Shown piece by piece: positions 24,071 to 35,725 of a stretch of DNA of 64,000 bases. The stretch lies in contig JAWQUS010000003.1 of NCBI GenBank assembly GCA_036365455.1, positions 7,026,001 to 7,090,000 on the forward strand. The letters run 5' to 3'. The position numbers and the translations under genes were made by a program. The stretch comes from Macrosoma leucophasiata. Lineage: Eukaryota > Arthropoda > Insecta > Lepidoptera > Hedylidae. The notes below the pieces were generated by a model. That model was not told where the DNA came from, did not search any database, and saw only the letters and a list, made by a program, of their open reading frames with translations. Numbering within the stretch: the stretch's first letter is position 1; the number at the start of each line of letters is the position of its first letter.

Positions 24071-24410
24071 ACTGGTGGTAAATTTCCAATCCAGGACCTC
24101 GAGGGTTGCTCGACGGTGTAGGCACCACCGCATTACCTGACATCTAACTGACGTCAATTGGTAAGTATTATTACTCACATATTCTCTAGTAGAGAAAATT
24201 AACTTGTGAATCGTATGCCGGTTAGATGACAATGTATGGCCCCGTAATGACTATTACAGAGATAACAACACAGGTCTCAGGGATGGCAACGCAAAAACAA
24301 AAATGTGGACCTCTGGTTTTTGTGTATGATGCCTATAGCCTGTAATCTTCACTTAACATTTTTGTGAGCTGTATGTTTGTTTTCCACCTTCGTTACAGAA
24401 AATAAAAACA
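24071..24410 (+). repeat. Family A retroposon, old full-length copy
   Basis: It starts ACTGGTGGTAAATTTCC and ends TTCGTTACAGAAAATAAAAAC, with the internal blocks in order but many substitutions. Just before it (23993-24070) the word AGCCTATAAACAT recurs three times. Confidence 0.65.
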
Positions 24411-24559
24411 TCAATACCAGAAATTTAATGTAAGTGCTAATCGGCCCATCCTGTCCGGTTTCTGAAATTACGGAGCCTGACTGTGTACACTAGCCAAAAT
24501 AATCGGCGAGAAAATTATTTAATGTGGTGGAGCCTAATCCTTCCATCTAACTGGAGCTC

Positions 24560-24968
24560 TAGTAGGAAAATAAAACCGGTCAAGTGCCACGTAGTTCCGT
24601 AGTTTTTAGGTGTGATTATTGTAATGAAAAAATATATATATATATTTACTATGGAGTTGTTCAAAAATTTCGAGTATATTTCATTTGGTCGCTTATTACT
24701 CGCAAATTTGTAAAGCCAACTTAGGTGTGATAGTTTTCCTTTTAATTTCGTTATATGTAGCTACTATTGCCGTAAAGTTTGAAATGTTGTTAGCACACCC
24801 CTAACACTTTTGAAAGACCAATCCAACGATATCCCACACTTTATACAAAACGTAAAATAAAAATATTATCCGTGCGTTACATGTAGAGGAGATACCCTAA
24901 ATAATTTTATTTTTCATGTTTTTTTCCACCATTTTATCGGCCTAAATAGTTTTTTGCGCTAAACCGCG

Positions 24969-24999
<31 letters not shown>

Positions 25000-25040
25000 G
25001 GATATGGCGAAACTAGGGTTCCTTGTTTAAACCCCAAAAA
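24560..25040 (+). repeat. Old dispersed repeat with GACA microsatellite
   Basis: AAAACCGGTCAAGTGCCAC at the start, CGTAGTTTTTAGGT soon after, a run of about nine GACA units (24967-25001) and ACTAGGGTTCC near the end are the landmarks of a repeat very common in moths. Heavily decayed here. Fragments of the same kind are at about 31310-31365 and, reversed, 41740-42020. Confidence 0.55.
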
Positions 25041-25860
25041 ACTTGGTAGTGATCCAAGTTATTTAATAATATTAATACGTGAAGAAAAAAATACCTTCGC
25101 ATTTAACCCATTTATTTATGCAGTCGATAGATCTGTCTCGTTGTATAGGTATATAAAGTATATATGTATAACTAAATCATCATCTGCAAGCACTTGTTTG
25201 TACGTTATAACATGATTATGTAAATAAATTATAATATATACTGTGTTAATATGACCTCAATCGGTCAAGTCGTTCAGTAATTACCTACACGACAAAAAAA
25301 CAGATGCAACCAATGATATTTTGACCTACAATTAGATGAAGGTAAATACATACAGTGCAATTTGGATAAGCGGGGCCCGAATAAGTAAGAAATTCGTGTA
25401 CATTACCGTGGCAAAGATATAAATTAAACTGACAAAAAGCCCTTAAATTGTCACCGTAAAGAGTGAACCGGTGACTTTGTCAGACTTTTAAATGATGCTC
25501 AAACCATAATTTCACTGATATAAATATGATCTACCGATGTAGTACTTCATAGGTTCTTATGCTGGTAGATGGTCCAGAAGAGGAAGCTACGGGGCTCAAG
25601 CTCCCATCCGCTCTCCCTAGCAATCTCTTCCAAAATCATCCATGCCTAGTCCAATTCGTTTCTAACAGCTGAGTATAGGTTATTGTGTGGCAGTAAGTTA
25701 CCTATTTACCTATAAATCAAAATTTGTACAGCCGTTTTCACGTACCTAATAATTGAATTACAAAATATAAAATTAAGTTATCGCGTACAGAAGACTATAA
25801 TTTTTGAAGAAAATCGTATAGGTACAACATTTATAAAGAAAGGCATATCCAAAACACCAC
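25041..25860. other. AT-rich non-coding stretch
   Basis: No gene or element recognised. Confidence 0.45.
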
Positions 25861-26004
25861 CGGCACAGAGGCATAACACCTTAGGCCTCAGGAGTGGTAA
25901 CGCATCTGCATTTTGACCTTGGTCCTTGTGTGGGTGCAGTCATCACTTAACATCAATGTGAACTACATGCTTGTTTGCCACTTCCTTTACCTACATAAAA
26001 AAAA
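25861..26004 (+). repeat. Family A retroposon, 3' half with poly(A)
   Basis: It begins CGGCACAGAGGCATAACACC and ends GCTTGTTTGCCACTTCC then a run of A. The 5' half is absent, as expected of a 5'-truncated retroposon. Confidence 0.75.
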
Positions 26005-26221
26005 ACCCAATCATTATTTCCATGGGCCTATTAGGCTATCTCTGACACAACCCTTATCCCTATCGAGTATCTTGGCAACGAGACAACCTCAATAGAATAG
26101 ATGCTATCGCTCAAAAGTTGCGCCATCCACCTTACCTACCGACATAAGTATGTATGTACCTATAGAATCAGATAAGGATGGTATGGGCAAAATACACGTC
26201 TAAGAATGCATTATTTTTAAG

Positions 26222-26368
26222 TACTGGTGGTAGAGTTCCAGCGTAGCAAACTCGAGATCGTAGGCACCACCGCATAATAGGTACTCTATCTCCCGCCAAA
26301 TGGTTCAGTACTATTGCATTCCGGTTAGATGGTAATGTTTCGCCCCGTTATAACTATCACAAAGACTA
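26222..26368 (+). repeat. Family A retroposon, 5' half
   Basis: It starts ACTGGTGGTAGAGTTCC and runs through the middle block to CCGTTATAACTATCACA. The first stem region reads GAGTT..AACTC here where others read GAGCTCC..GGAGCTC, so pairing is kept with different bases. Confidence 0.65.
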
Positions 26369-26453
26369 ATCAAATATTTCCAAGGAAGAACAGACAAAAT
26401 CTAAAGATAAGATACATCTAAGGCACCCAATCATAATCTATATCGGCCTATTA

Positions 26454-26783
26454 GGGTGCTTTTCCACCAGAGATGTGAGCTACGTTGCTATGGATGCGTT
26501 TTATATCCACCAATCATATTCATTGATGCCATTGATATTGTATATCAATGATTGGTGCACATGGTTTAGCACTGGTGGAAACGGATTCAGCTTAGATATG
26601 TTTTTATATGAAGGATGTGTGCTATGGATTAGTATGGATGCGAGCTATGGATGCGTTTCATAGCGCTTCTTCATCGTACAGCTACAAAGCTTAGTATCGG
26701 TGGAAACGGTCACATTTTTCGTAGCATAGATTTCACATCTTCACAGCTTAGCTGCATAACACATCTCTGGTGGTAAAGCACCC
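26454..26783. mobile_element. MITE with 24-bp inverted ends and a visible empty site
   Basis: The left end GGGTGCTTTTCCACCAGAG... and right end ...CTCTGGTGGTAAAGCACCC match over 24 bp with one difference. The uninterrupted sister site lies at 26025-26040. Comparing the two gives a TA or TTA-like target duplication, in keeping with a PIF/Harbinger-type or related DNA element. It is 330 bp with no transposase. Confidence 0.8.
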
Positions 26784-27295
26784 GTAGGCTATCGCTGACA
26801 AGTCACACGACCATATCCCCCTATCAAGTATCTTGGCAACGAGATAACGTCAATAGACGACATCGTTCAAATGCCGCGCCGTCCAACATACCTACCGACA
26901 TAATTATGTCATCGAACACCAAACGTAATATAGGAACACAGATAGGAACGTGCATATTATTATACTATATAGGTACCTATAGTTGACGCTGGTATGGGCA
27001 AAGTACACGACTGAAAACAGAATGCCATATTTACAACTATATAATACCTATGCATTGTAATATTTATTTTTATATAAATACTACATGTTTTGGTAAGTAT
27101 GTAGTAAGTGTAAATTACTGTATTTTATTAAAGTTTGCGAGAGCGTATGCATTATACAGTTCTAGGTAGGTATTGCAACGGTCTAGGTAGAACGACAAAA
27201 TAACTAGTACAGTTTTAGGAACGATTTACTCATGCCTGGTATTAATGACAGTGAGTACATTGAAACATATTTAAATTCAAAGGTATAGAATAGGC

Positions 27296-27440
27296 ACAGG
27301 AACCACTACATTATCTAATCTACCTGTTAAATGACAGTGGCACCTAGCATCTACGGTCCAGTTATTGCCGACATACAGGCAAAGCAATTTATGCCTCAGA
27401 GGTGCCCAAGCAACTATATCACCACTGTGACTGACACTAT
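27296..27440 (+). repeat. Family A retroposon, decayed internal fragment
   Basis: The words CCACTACATTATCTAATCTA, GTTAAATGACAGTGG and TTTATGCCTCAGAGG keep family A order. The rest is diverged. Confidence 0.5.
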
Positions 27441-28519
27441 CTGAGACCTCTATTTTTTACATGGGAATGGACTGCTGAGTTTGCTTACCATTAATTTTGC
27501 ACGTGCAGCTTTCATAAACAGCACAATGGAAAATCGGATGCACAATGTTAGTTGAAGAATAAATACACAACAAAGACGACTGGATTTTATCAGAAATATG
27601 CTCAATATTTACTTTTTCAGACCAGCGAAGTTCTTTAGCGACGCGCGGGAAACTCATTCTATCTAATAATAGAAACACTGAGTACTTAGTCAAGGTTGCG
27701 AAACTAGGGCAAACGCGAAAGATTATAGCAGCATTGCCAGACATTGTTATATGACTTACCACTAGCAATACTTTCTCGTAACAGCCCGTAACAAGTATTT
27801 AACTGACTAGCATTGTGAAAATCAAATCAAATATAGCAGATCGCTTTGTAAGGGAATATACCTTACCTACATAATAAGGGCTGTAGTTGGCTGTGTGCGA
27901 CGCACTTTGTCACCTGTTTAAGGTGACAAAGGTCTCGTAAATTTCTCTACACACTATAAGCACGACAAAGCATCTTGTAGTGACAAAGCCTAAAATTTAC
28001 TGTTGATTTGATTTGTAGCGTAGGTACATACACTAAGAAACTTTAATTTAATTGGCGTAATACATGATTATGTAAGTGCAAATACAATTTCTATAAACTT
28101 CCTTTTATCGTAAAATAAAAAAATAATATGGTTTTGCAGCTGGTAACTAATTATTTGTAATAGTACATCTTTTAATTAAATTGTGAAAGTGAAAGGTGAA
28201 AGTCAGATTTAGATCGCAAAAAAGCAGTATAGCAATCTAGCTAGACTGAACTTTAAATAATAATATGCTATTCATTAATTGGAATTAACTTTTTTTAGGG
28301 TTCCGCATTCAACACTATTCTTTCGCGGTTAAATTATATTGCTGTAATAGACATTAGAGATGAACTTTCGTAAAAGTGTGTGATTAGGTTAATGATCAAT
28401 GCAATAAGATCAATTAATTCTAAATTTCATGATCAACTAATTGCATACCTTGAAAATCATAAGCACAGGTAGAGGTAGGTAATAGTAATACGGACGGAAA
28501 AACTTAATCCATATGTACT
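27441..28519. other. Non-coding; one unexplained open frame at 27489-27757
   Basis: The minus strand is open from about 27768 to 27457 (103 codons) and carries a GTAAGC donor-like word (GT at 27487-27488, phase 1). That phase does not fit the Kdm3 exon at 19536-19685, and I do not recognise the peptide. The rest is AT-rich. Confidence 0.35.
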
Positions 28520-28790
28520 CAGTGGCGTAGCTAGCGGCGGGGGCTGCTCGCACCGGGTGCCACCCATTTGGGAGTGACATCCTCTCTTTAAATTTGAGCT
28601 GTTTAGAGGTGAAAGCGCAACACAAACTTCACTTTCGCATTTTTAATACCAGGGGGCGCTAGAGGCAGAATTTGCTCAAATAGGGGCACAACGGTGGAGT
28701 ATGGAGAAATAAGATATAAAAGAATGGGAAGTATATCCTTTTTTTTTTTCTCATCCGCCCCGGGTGTCACTTTTGTTAGCTACTCTACTG
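28520..28790. mobile_element. hAT-type MITE with 8-bp target duplication
   Basis: Ends CAGTGGCGTAGCTAG and (inverted) TTAGCTACTCTACTG, with inner words CACCGGGTGCCACC and CCCCGGGTGTCAC also in inverted order. Flanks TATGTACT and TATGTAAT match at 7 of 8 bases, as expected for hAT. It is 271 bp with no transposase. Confidence 0.8.
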
Positions 28791-29559
28791 TATGTAATAG
28801 ATTATTATATGTAATAATCTCTGCCAATGGTTTATGTGTCGAAGGCTTAACGTGGAAGTGAATAAGATCATTATTAAAAAAAGTTTCGCATCACCAATCA
28901 AGCGGAAATATCTTGCCTGCACTACACTACGCCTTTACATTGTGCGATATCCTTAGTTAATCTTCATTACCATTAGCAATTTAATACAATTTAATAAATA
29001 GTGAACGGACCAGTATTTTTTTTTACTGTAACTTTATTATTGTGAAATCATTCAAAAAACATATCAACATACTCCTCATCTTTTAAAGAATCAAGAAGCT
29101 TATCCCGATTTTCTCTATTATAACTTTATAGAAACTTTAAAGTTATTTTAAATTATTTTAAGATGAACGTTGAACGTGAAAAGACAAAATGTGCCTAATT
29201 TAAACTAGCTTGCACCAATAGTACCTAAACCAGTAAACAAAACAAATATTTTTGTTAAATAATAGTTTTTAATAATGAAATTTAAATAAAGTTATAAATG
29301 TTTTATTTATTTATTTATTGTACAAAAGTTACAGATCTTCTTATTACCAACAACTTTGCCATTTCACTTTTCTCGATAGGACTTGCCAGAAATTGCGATC
29401 AACCGTTTTCAACCCTTAACATTTCTCTTTCCGACTACAGATCGCCAGTAAATTATTTTTCTTTCCCAATGGGTTTTTCGTATATCAATGTTCCCAATGT
29501 GTTTCATCATTTTTTCTACTTTAACTATTTTCATAAACGTCGGCAATAGCGTTCCCGCG
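28791..29559. other. AT-rich stretch
   Basis: No gene recognised. On the minus strand there are overlapping AATAAA words near 29303-29318; with the open frame that begins in the CpG block to the right this could be a small transcript end, but nothing confirms it. Confidence 0.35.
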
Positions 29560-29790
29560 TAAAGTTTGACAGTGTTCAGTTCAGACTGTTCAGTGTCCCT
29601 TGCAGCCATAGCAGACAGTGCAGTGCGGGGAACGGCCCGCGCGTTTCCCGCCGCCGGGTTCAGTGGGTCAATGAACGCAACGCAGCAGAGCGGACTGCGG
29701 ACCTGTCCCGCGCTCCGTTGCAAAACATTGTCACTCCCGCGGCCAATGGCATCGCTTCGCGTCGCGTGTGACGTACGATTAATTGCACAC
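29560..29790 (-). promoter_or_regulatory. CpG-rich block, candidate promoter/first exon (possibly Kdm3)
   Basis: This is the strongest CpG-rich block in the right half of the Kdm3 side (GCCCGCGCGTTTCCCGCCGC near 29637). It contains a CCAAT word (GGCCAATGGC near 29740) and a TGACGT word near 29769. On the minus strand an ATG in good context (near 29613) opens a 67-codon frame; on the plus strand TTCAGT initiator-like words occur near 29577 and 29589. It lies about 10 kb upstream of the first Kdm3 exon recognised, on the expected side for its promoter. The link to Kdm3 and the orientation are inference. Confidence 0.4.
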
Positions 29791-30467
29791 TACGCGAACT
29801 CGACAAAAAGTGTACACTTTTCACTTTTCTTCTGCACTTGCGTTTTTTGCAGTTACAAATGCACTGTTTTAAATAAGGTAGCTTAAGATCATTACAAATG
29901 CTTCGAAGCAGGTGTGCTGTGTATAGTTTCCTAGCCTTGTAAACCTAATGCAAATATCATACACACACCTAATTTACCTAAGTACTTGCTCGTCTGTTGG
30001 GTATATACTACTACATACGAAACAATAGATAATATAATAATCACAAACTAGTCACTAGACATAAAAATGTTAGTTCCGCAGACAACTGGATAATCATATT
30101 CATCAGCTGTAAATAAATAAATGGCAAGAAGAGATCTAAGGGAGAGAATCTCTTAGTACTTACAACAAAAATCGATAAAAAAAATTGGTCGTCAACTGAA
30201 GTTGACTGAACACGCTGAGCAAATTTAATACGAAAAAGTTTCACGATATCCCGTATAACATACCTACCTAGGTACCTATCATTATCTGGCAAGTCAGGCA
30301 AGAGGTCACTTTTTAAGACTGATTATACCTACTTGCGCCCAATTAGTAATCGTTACGCACAGTTAATCAGTCGGAAATATTTTGAATTATTATAAAAGGT
30401 ACGTATAAATAGATAGATAAATAGATATCAAAGGTCACCAGTAAAGATTTAGAGATCAACAAAGCCA
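29791..30467. other. AT-rich stretch
   Basis: No gene or element recognised. Confidence 0.45.
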
Positions 30468-30521
30468 GTACACTGTATCCAGTATATTTGCCCCTTGGCA
30501 AGTAGACTGGATACAGTGTAC
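30468..30521. repeat. 16-bp perfect inverted repeat
   Basis: GTACACTGTATCCAGT at 30468-30483 and its exact complement at 30506-30521 flank a 22-base loop. The right arm is the start of the zinc-finger remnant at 30505-30615, so the left arm is an inverted copy of a few codons of that remnant. Confidence 0.75.
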
Positions 30522-30615
30522 AAGATGCTTGAAATGGTTGCATGAATATTGTACGATGTACAACAATTTCTGTAACAAATGTGGCGGCTCTAATGTGCGG
30601 CAGCTACACAAGTAA
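30505..30615 (+). pseudogene. PHD-like zinc-finger tail of a pogo-type transposase
   Basis: A short open frame reads DWIQCTRCLKWLHEYC, then YNNFCNKCGG, ending at a TAA at 30613-30615. C-x2-C-x4-H-x2-C followed by C-x2-C is the pattern of the C-terminal PHD-like finger of insect pogo-type transposases, the same domain type as in the gene at 40923-41333. Nothing upstream encodes the rest of a transposase. It may also derive from another PHD protein. Confidence 0.5.
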
Positions 30616-33549
30616 TATTTTTTTCTATATTATGTTGTTTTTTCTTTATTACTATTAATATTTTGTTTTTTTTTTCCTATAGGGCATTTTTCACAGACCC
30701 CTTGGGGAATACGCCCTTTTCTATAGTTTTGAAAATAACGTGCAAGTCAAAAAATAATTAGAATTACTGGCTGAATGACCAAATAATAAGAGGCTGATTA
30801 GTTTATGTAACAAATGATTCCCAAGAAATAAATAGGTATAATTTGCTTTTAAATGTCTTTTATTTGACAAAATAAAAAAGTAGGGCGTATTTAACCAGTT
30901 TACCCTAAAAAATAATCCACAGGATCACTCAACACCTTCACGTGTACAGATAAATAAACCATACACATGACGTCCTCAATTCAAATCCCCCGCCGAGATG
31001 CGAGATCTAAAATAGAGCGGAGATTGTGTTTATTCACCGACAGTCCTATGAGTTTACAGATATCTACAACAAAATATTCACCGGCAAACTAAACTTAGAC
31101 CTACACTCTACCTTAGAGATTTTTAATAACATTTTCGAAGGCTTTCGCGAGCTTCACACGCTGCGGAAATTATGTATGCGGGTTTCTTTTGCGTGTCTCT
31201 TGAGGAGGTGTTGGTGGTATGTTTAACTCCTATAGTAAACGTAGCACCCACAAATATATCCAAATACCCAAGAAATAATAATTTCCACAACAAGAGATTG
31301 TTGTACCAATATGTCGCAGACAGACGGACGGACTAAGCGGAGCAAACCCAAAATATACGGAACCCATTTACTAACATTGACAACTGTCGTTGACGACACT
31401 TGCTTGCCAGCCAAGTAATTTGGCGCTCCCTCGCCGCTTCTTAGGTACCTATATATATTTAATTACAGCCTATTCGTCAGCAGGCTTTTTAAGTCCCACA
31501 CAATATAGCATCAGCCTCAATGGGATTTCTTGCCCTACAGTTACCCTATTAATTATGTTGTAAACAAACATCTCAATGTAAGGACCAAAATTATTTCGCC
31601 AGAATTGAGTGCTCAAAAACACTAGGTGAATCCGGTTGCCATAGCCACAGCTAGCTAGGTCAAGACAGTTATTCAGCGAGATTTTTGTTGATTCGATTCA
31701 GTACTGACTTTTTACAAGCCGACATTCATCTGATAATTTCCAAATTAAATTAAATATATCCAAATAAGCCACGCAGGTAGAACACACAAAACACATGAAA
31801 CAAATTCTGATTATTATATTATTTGTTTTTGCGCATTAAATAAAGCATGCCAACATTGTACTGTACAATGTACCTACCGATATAAAGAATAATAGAAAGT
31901 AGTTGAATCGAATCAATTGTTTGTTCACATCACATCACAGATTTACAATGATGTCAAAGATTATTGTTTATATTATTCATTTTCCTACGTATTTTATACA
32001 TACGTACATTGTTACAATAGTAATTCTCCATTAAACCTATTTAAAAGAAGAATAAAGTATTAGAGATCATCACCAAGGACTTTATGAATTAGGTAGGTAG
32101 GTACGATCTAAGATCGAGCGCGAAGTGTGTACCGCATTTCACGAGTTTTGCCCAAAAAGTGGAATCTATACTAATTTATGGATTCAATTATGGCCACTTA
32201 TGGGGACAGTCATTTGCAGAACGTAAGTTAATGCCAACCAGAAGAAGTATAAATTTATATGTTACAATTGATTATTGATAAAATATCTAATTATACCTAA
32301 TGTAAATAAGAACGTAAACCTAGGTGAGTCACTAGTAGGTAGATACTTAATTTAAAAAGACCAAAATGTAAGGACTTTTGAATATTGTTTGGGCTCGCTC
32401 TGATTCGTCAACTTAGTTAATAAAAGAGATGTCAAGAAGATTAATTACACAAATACTGGAAGGAACCAACGGAATACATAAACGCAATAGATTACCTTAT
32501 TTAGAAGTCAAGGCCATGTTGCTCATTTCTCAGAGTCATCCTCATAAGACACAGTGTACACATTCATGGTACGCACCATAAATTGAAGGTCTCTACATAA
32601 ATACAAAACTCACAGAAGGACTAGTAATTATTATGTTCTAAATATAATTTCGGTCTATTAACTCTCGATGTTAATTCAAGCGACTTTCTATTTCATTTGA
32701 GTATAACTTTGAGCATAAATTTTTGACATTGTTGGTAGTCGAAAGGCAAGAGATACCTAATTTAAAATTATCTTATAGTGACTCTCATGAACCAATCAAA
32801 TAAAAGGTAGGTAAGTAATTAATATATAGGTATAGTTGTTACAAAGTTAATAATCGACGCTAATGTGTTCCATAACTTCCATAAAGCCTAATTTATCCAA
32901 TGATTCTATGTAGGTACATATAATCTTCTAAGCATTGACATTTGCAAACTAAGGACGTCGACGATCAGTCCATAAGTTGCAATAATAATTTACAAAGTGG
33001 ATTGCATAAAATTTTTACTCGAGTGACATAAAAAATACAATTCTCTTCTGTTTTTCTTTCGAATTAAAAGCAGCAGTAGGTATCATCATCGTCACTTCAT
33101 AGTTAGATGCAATCGCACCGAGTACGCTAAAACCAAGTTAGGTTGAACCAAATATCGATTTTCATCTCGTTTCACGTCAAACCGATAACACAAGAAAAGT
33201 ATTATGTTCGTCGCGTTTAAGTGTTTTCCGATACTATAAAATACTTCAAATGCAGCTAACGAAATGGTCATACTGGTGAAACCTTGGACTTCGAAGTTAT
33301 TAAACAAAATCAACCTTCGTACTCCGGCATTAGACCGCTACCACCAAGCACCAGTAAAGAAAAACATTGTAAGAACATGAAAAACATTATAAGACATACC
33401 TAGGTATGAAGATCTAGATCTTCTCTGATATCTCTGTAAAGTTTGTTCAGTATTTTTATATGTCATGAAGTGACGAACAAGTAGATATATGTAAACTGCA
33501 TAATGGTAAGTAATACTGTAACGGCTACATGTTTTATAGACTTACAATG
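30616..33549. other. AT-rich stretch with minor repeat fragments
   Basis: No gene recognised. AGGGCGTATTTAACCAG near 30886 resembles a transposon end. 31310-31365 carries AGACAGACGGACGG and CGGAACCCATT, a remnant of the GACA-bearing repeat seen at 24560-25040. Short frames at 31026-31226, 31223-31414 and 33092-33313 have no domain. Confidence 0.4.
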
Positions 33550-33650
33550 TAGCCTATAAACATGTAAGTAAAAACTACAGATTTCAATGTAGATGCGTTG
33601 CCACTCCTAGGCCTAAGCTGTTTTGCCTCTGTGACAGAAATCAATGTAGT
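33550..33650 (-). repeat. Family A retroposon, internal fragment
   Basis: AGCCTATAAACATG and ATGCGTTGCCACTCCTAGGC match the family A 3' half on the minus strand. Confidence 0.55.
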
Positions 33651-34015
33651 ATACCTACATGTATGTAATTGTCATATTGTATTTTTCGCAAACACATTCG
33701 AATTAATTTAAATACTTATGTTTAATAAAGCCAAGCCTAGTATACATTGCGTTTATAGGCTATATTCGTTGATTCGGTTACCTATCTTGGGTTCTCAGTC
33801 AATAACTCGCAGTATTTATAATTATTTTCTGTATGGAATTATGGATCGACTATTGTCATAGCCGCTTCCAATAAAATGTTTTTCGGTTAACTTCGATGGT
33901 AGGAGAGTAGAGAAGATAACTGTTGATCAAACTATAACAAATAACATCCGAACGTGGCCACTGTCAACATTGACTAACAGATTCTGACAGATTTTAATCC
34001 ATCATCTCAATAAAA

Positions 34016-34350
34016 TCTATATATATAAAAGAAAGTCGTGTTAGTTACACTATTTATAACTCCAGAACGGCTGAACCGATATGGCTGGAAATTGGTAAGG
34101 AGGTAGCTAAGAACTGGGAGAAGGACATAAGATACTTTTTAACCCATTCCCGACCCAAAGTTTCCGTATGATGTGACATAAAACGTGGTATAACAAAACG
34201 CCACTGACATGGAATAACAAAACAGCTCAATCAAAATATAAGTCAGCGGTTCATTTGTTAAACATGGTTTATCAAAACGCAACTGACAGCTGAGCAAACT
34301 TTGCAAACTTCAATTTCAAAATTTCGAATATTGTATTGCTGTGATATTTA
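34016..34350 (+). mobile_element. Helitron 5' part
   Basis: It starts A|TCTATATATATAAAAG and has the ACTCCAGAACGGCTGAACCG word of the class. No CTAG end was found before the next Helitron begins at 34351, so it is either truncated or joined to it. Confidence 0.55.
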
Positions 34351-34602
34351 TCTATATATATAAAAATATTAGTCTCGCTAAAACTCGAGAACGGCTGGAC
34401 CGATTCGGCTAATTTTGGTTTTGAATAATTTTTGGAAGTCCAGGGTAGGTTTAAAAGGTAAGAAAAAATGAAAAAATTGAAGGGAAATAGTAAAAACTAC
34501 AACTTTATTTTCCCATACAAATAGTCCGTATCTGTCAAAAGTGTCAAACCTTTGACACATTATTTCATTCTCAGGCAATACAAAGTTTGCCGAGTCAGCT
34601 AG
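34351..34602 (+). mobile_element. Non-autonomous Helitron, complete ends
   Basis: It starts TCTATATATATAAAAATATT after A and ends GCCGAGTCAGCTAG before T. It is 252 bp and close in sequence to 11404-11656, so both come from one recent family. Confidence 0.75.
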
Positions 34603-35307
34603 TACTTACTTAAAAATGATTAGTCTCGTCGATGCGCTTATTTATTTAATTCAGATATTAAAATCCATAAAGAAGAATTATAATTACTTAAAGTACACAA
34701 TAACAAAAATATAAAATATAGAATTAATTAAAAAAAATACATATTAGCATATGTAATTTTTTTCAATGTGATCATTCAATTCAATTTATGAGACGTAATA
34801 AAACTAAAAACCCCTTATTAAAAAAACACAAGAGACATTGCATAATGCTTCCTATCTCATTGTCTCCCGCGTTAAATCTTATGTGTCCGTCTCTTTTTAC
34901 TGACGCTTTTTCGTTTCAACAATTTTCAAATCACAACAATGCTAAAGATGTCATGTCAATGTCACTTCAATAAATGTTTAAAAATTACTTTAAAAATCTA
35001 TAACCGACTTACAACAACCCAACTAGGTTCGAAACTTACACATAGGTACTGCAACAGCAAGTAAAAAGCGGGGGAATAGAATGGGCCTGCACTAGACGTA
35101 GGTACTAAGAACACAAATAACGTCAGACTTTCATTGTTTAACACTATACAACCGTAGCTTTTGTTTCTTTCGGTATCGTTAGTACCACCCATTAGCTCAC
35201 GGTAAGTGCTTACTTTTGTACATTAACCGTTATAACTGCACTGTTTTCCAAAGCTTCTTCGTAAATGTTCTGGTAAAGAAGCCATCGCTTTACTCGAATT
35301 ACCTCAA
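34603..35307. other. AT-rich stretch
   Basis: No gene or element recognised. Confidence 0.45.
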
Positions 35308-35375
35308 TCAGTCAATTTATCAGTCCGTCAGTCAAAGTCACTGTACTTTGACTGACGGACTGATAAATTGACTGA
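35308..35375. repeat. Perfect 31-bp hairpin with 6-base loop
   Basis: The arm 35308-35338 (starting TCAGTCAATTTATCAG) and the arm 35345-35375 are exact complements; the loop is CACTGT. Both arms contain several CAGTC/GACTG words. Perfect pairing without bulges is unlike most animal microRNA precursors. Confidence 0.8.
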
Positions 35376-35504
35376 CTGACTCTGACTTTTACGCTGCTTA
35401 TTACGAATACGAAACATCGTTTTATTTGACACTGGCAATATGCGTAATAGCGATGACATAATAAGTAGTTAGGTAGTACATCTTTATCTTTCAAACTGCT
35501 TCAG

Positions 35505-35725
35505 TAGTAGTGCTAGCAGGTTCACTGCGCTGGGGTCCTTAGATTCGGGGTAAGTAATTTTAAGATTTTTTCATATATCGTAAGTATGCCAGTGCCATGC
35601 CCAATTTGAAAAAAGTTTTGTTAGTGCCCGGAGATGTCTCTATATGGGACAAAACTTAACTGGCGAATCGTGGGTGTTCGCTTGAATACATAGGTACATT
35701 TAGGTCTACTTATTCCTTCAGGTCA
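35505..35725 (+). repeat. Family B SINE, diverged copy
   Basis: Head remnant TAGTAGTGCTAGCAGG and CCTTAGATTCGGGG (box B decayed), then GTGCCCGGAGATGTCTC and ACTGGCGAATCGTGGGTG from the body. Confidence 0.6.

Larger units (their letters stand above)
26005..27030. repeat. Duplicated ~210-bp block; right copy interrupted by a MITE
   Basis: The left copy (26005-26215) and right copy (26426-26453 plus 26785-27030) share ACCCAATCAT, GGCCTATTAG, AGTATCTTGGCAACGAGA, CCTACCGACATAA and TGGTATGGGCAAA in order. The left copy is unbroken at GCCTATTAGGCTATC; the right copy has the 330-bp MITE there. The outer part of the right copy also has about 70 extra bases. Confidence 0.75.

Noticed and set aside
27457..27768. 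103-codon minus-strand frame with a GTAAGC donor-like word, considered as an upstream Kdm3 exon
   Set aside because: The phase (1) does not fit the exon at 19536-19685 (joining gives a stop after a few codons), and the peptide does not resemble the KDM3 N-terminus.
35308..35375. MicroRNA precursor
   Set aside because: Completely perfect pairing and simple CAGTC/GACTG word content without typical bulges; no evidence of processing.
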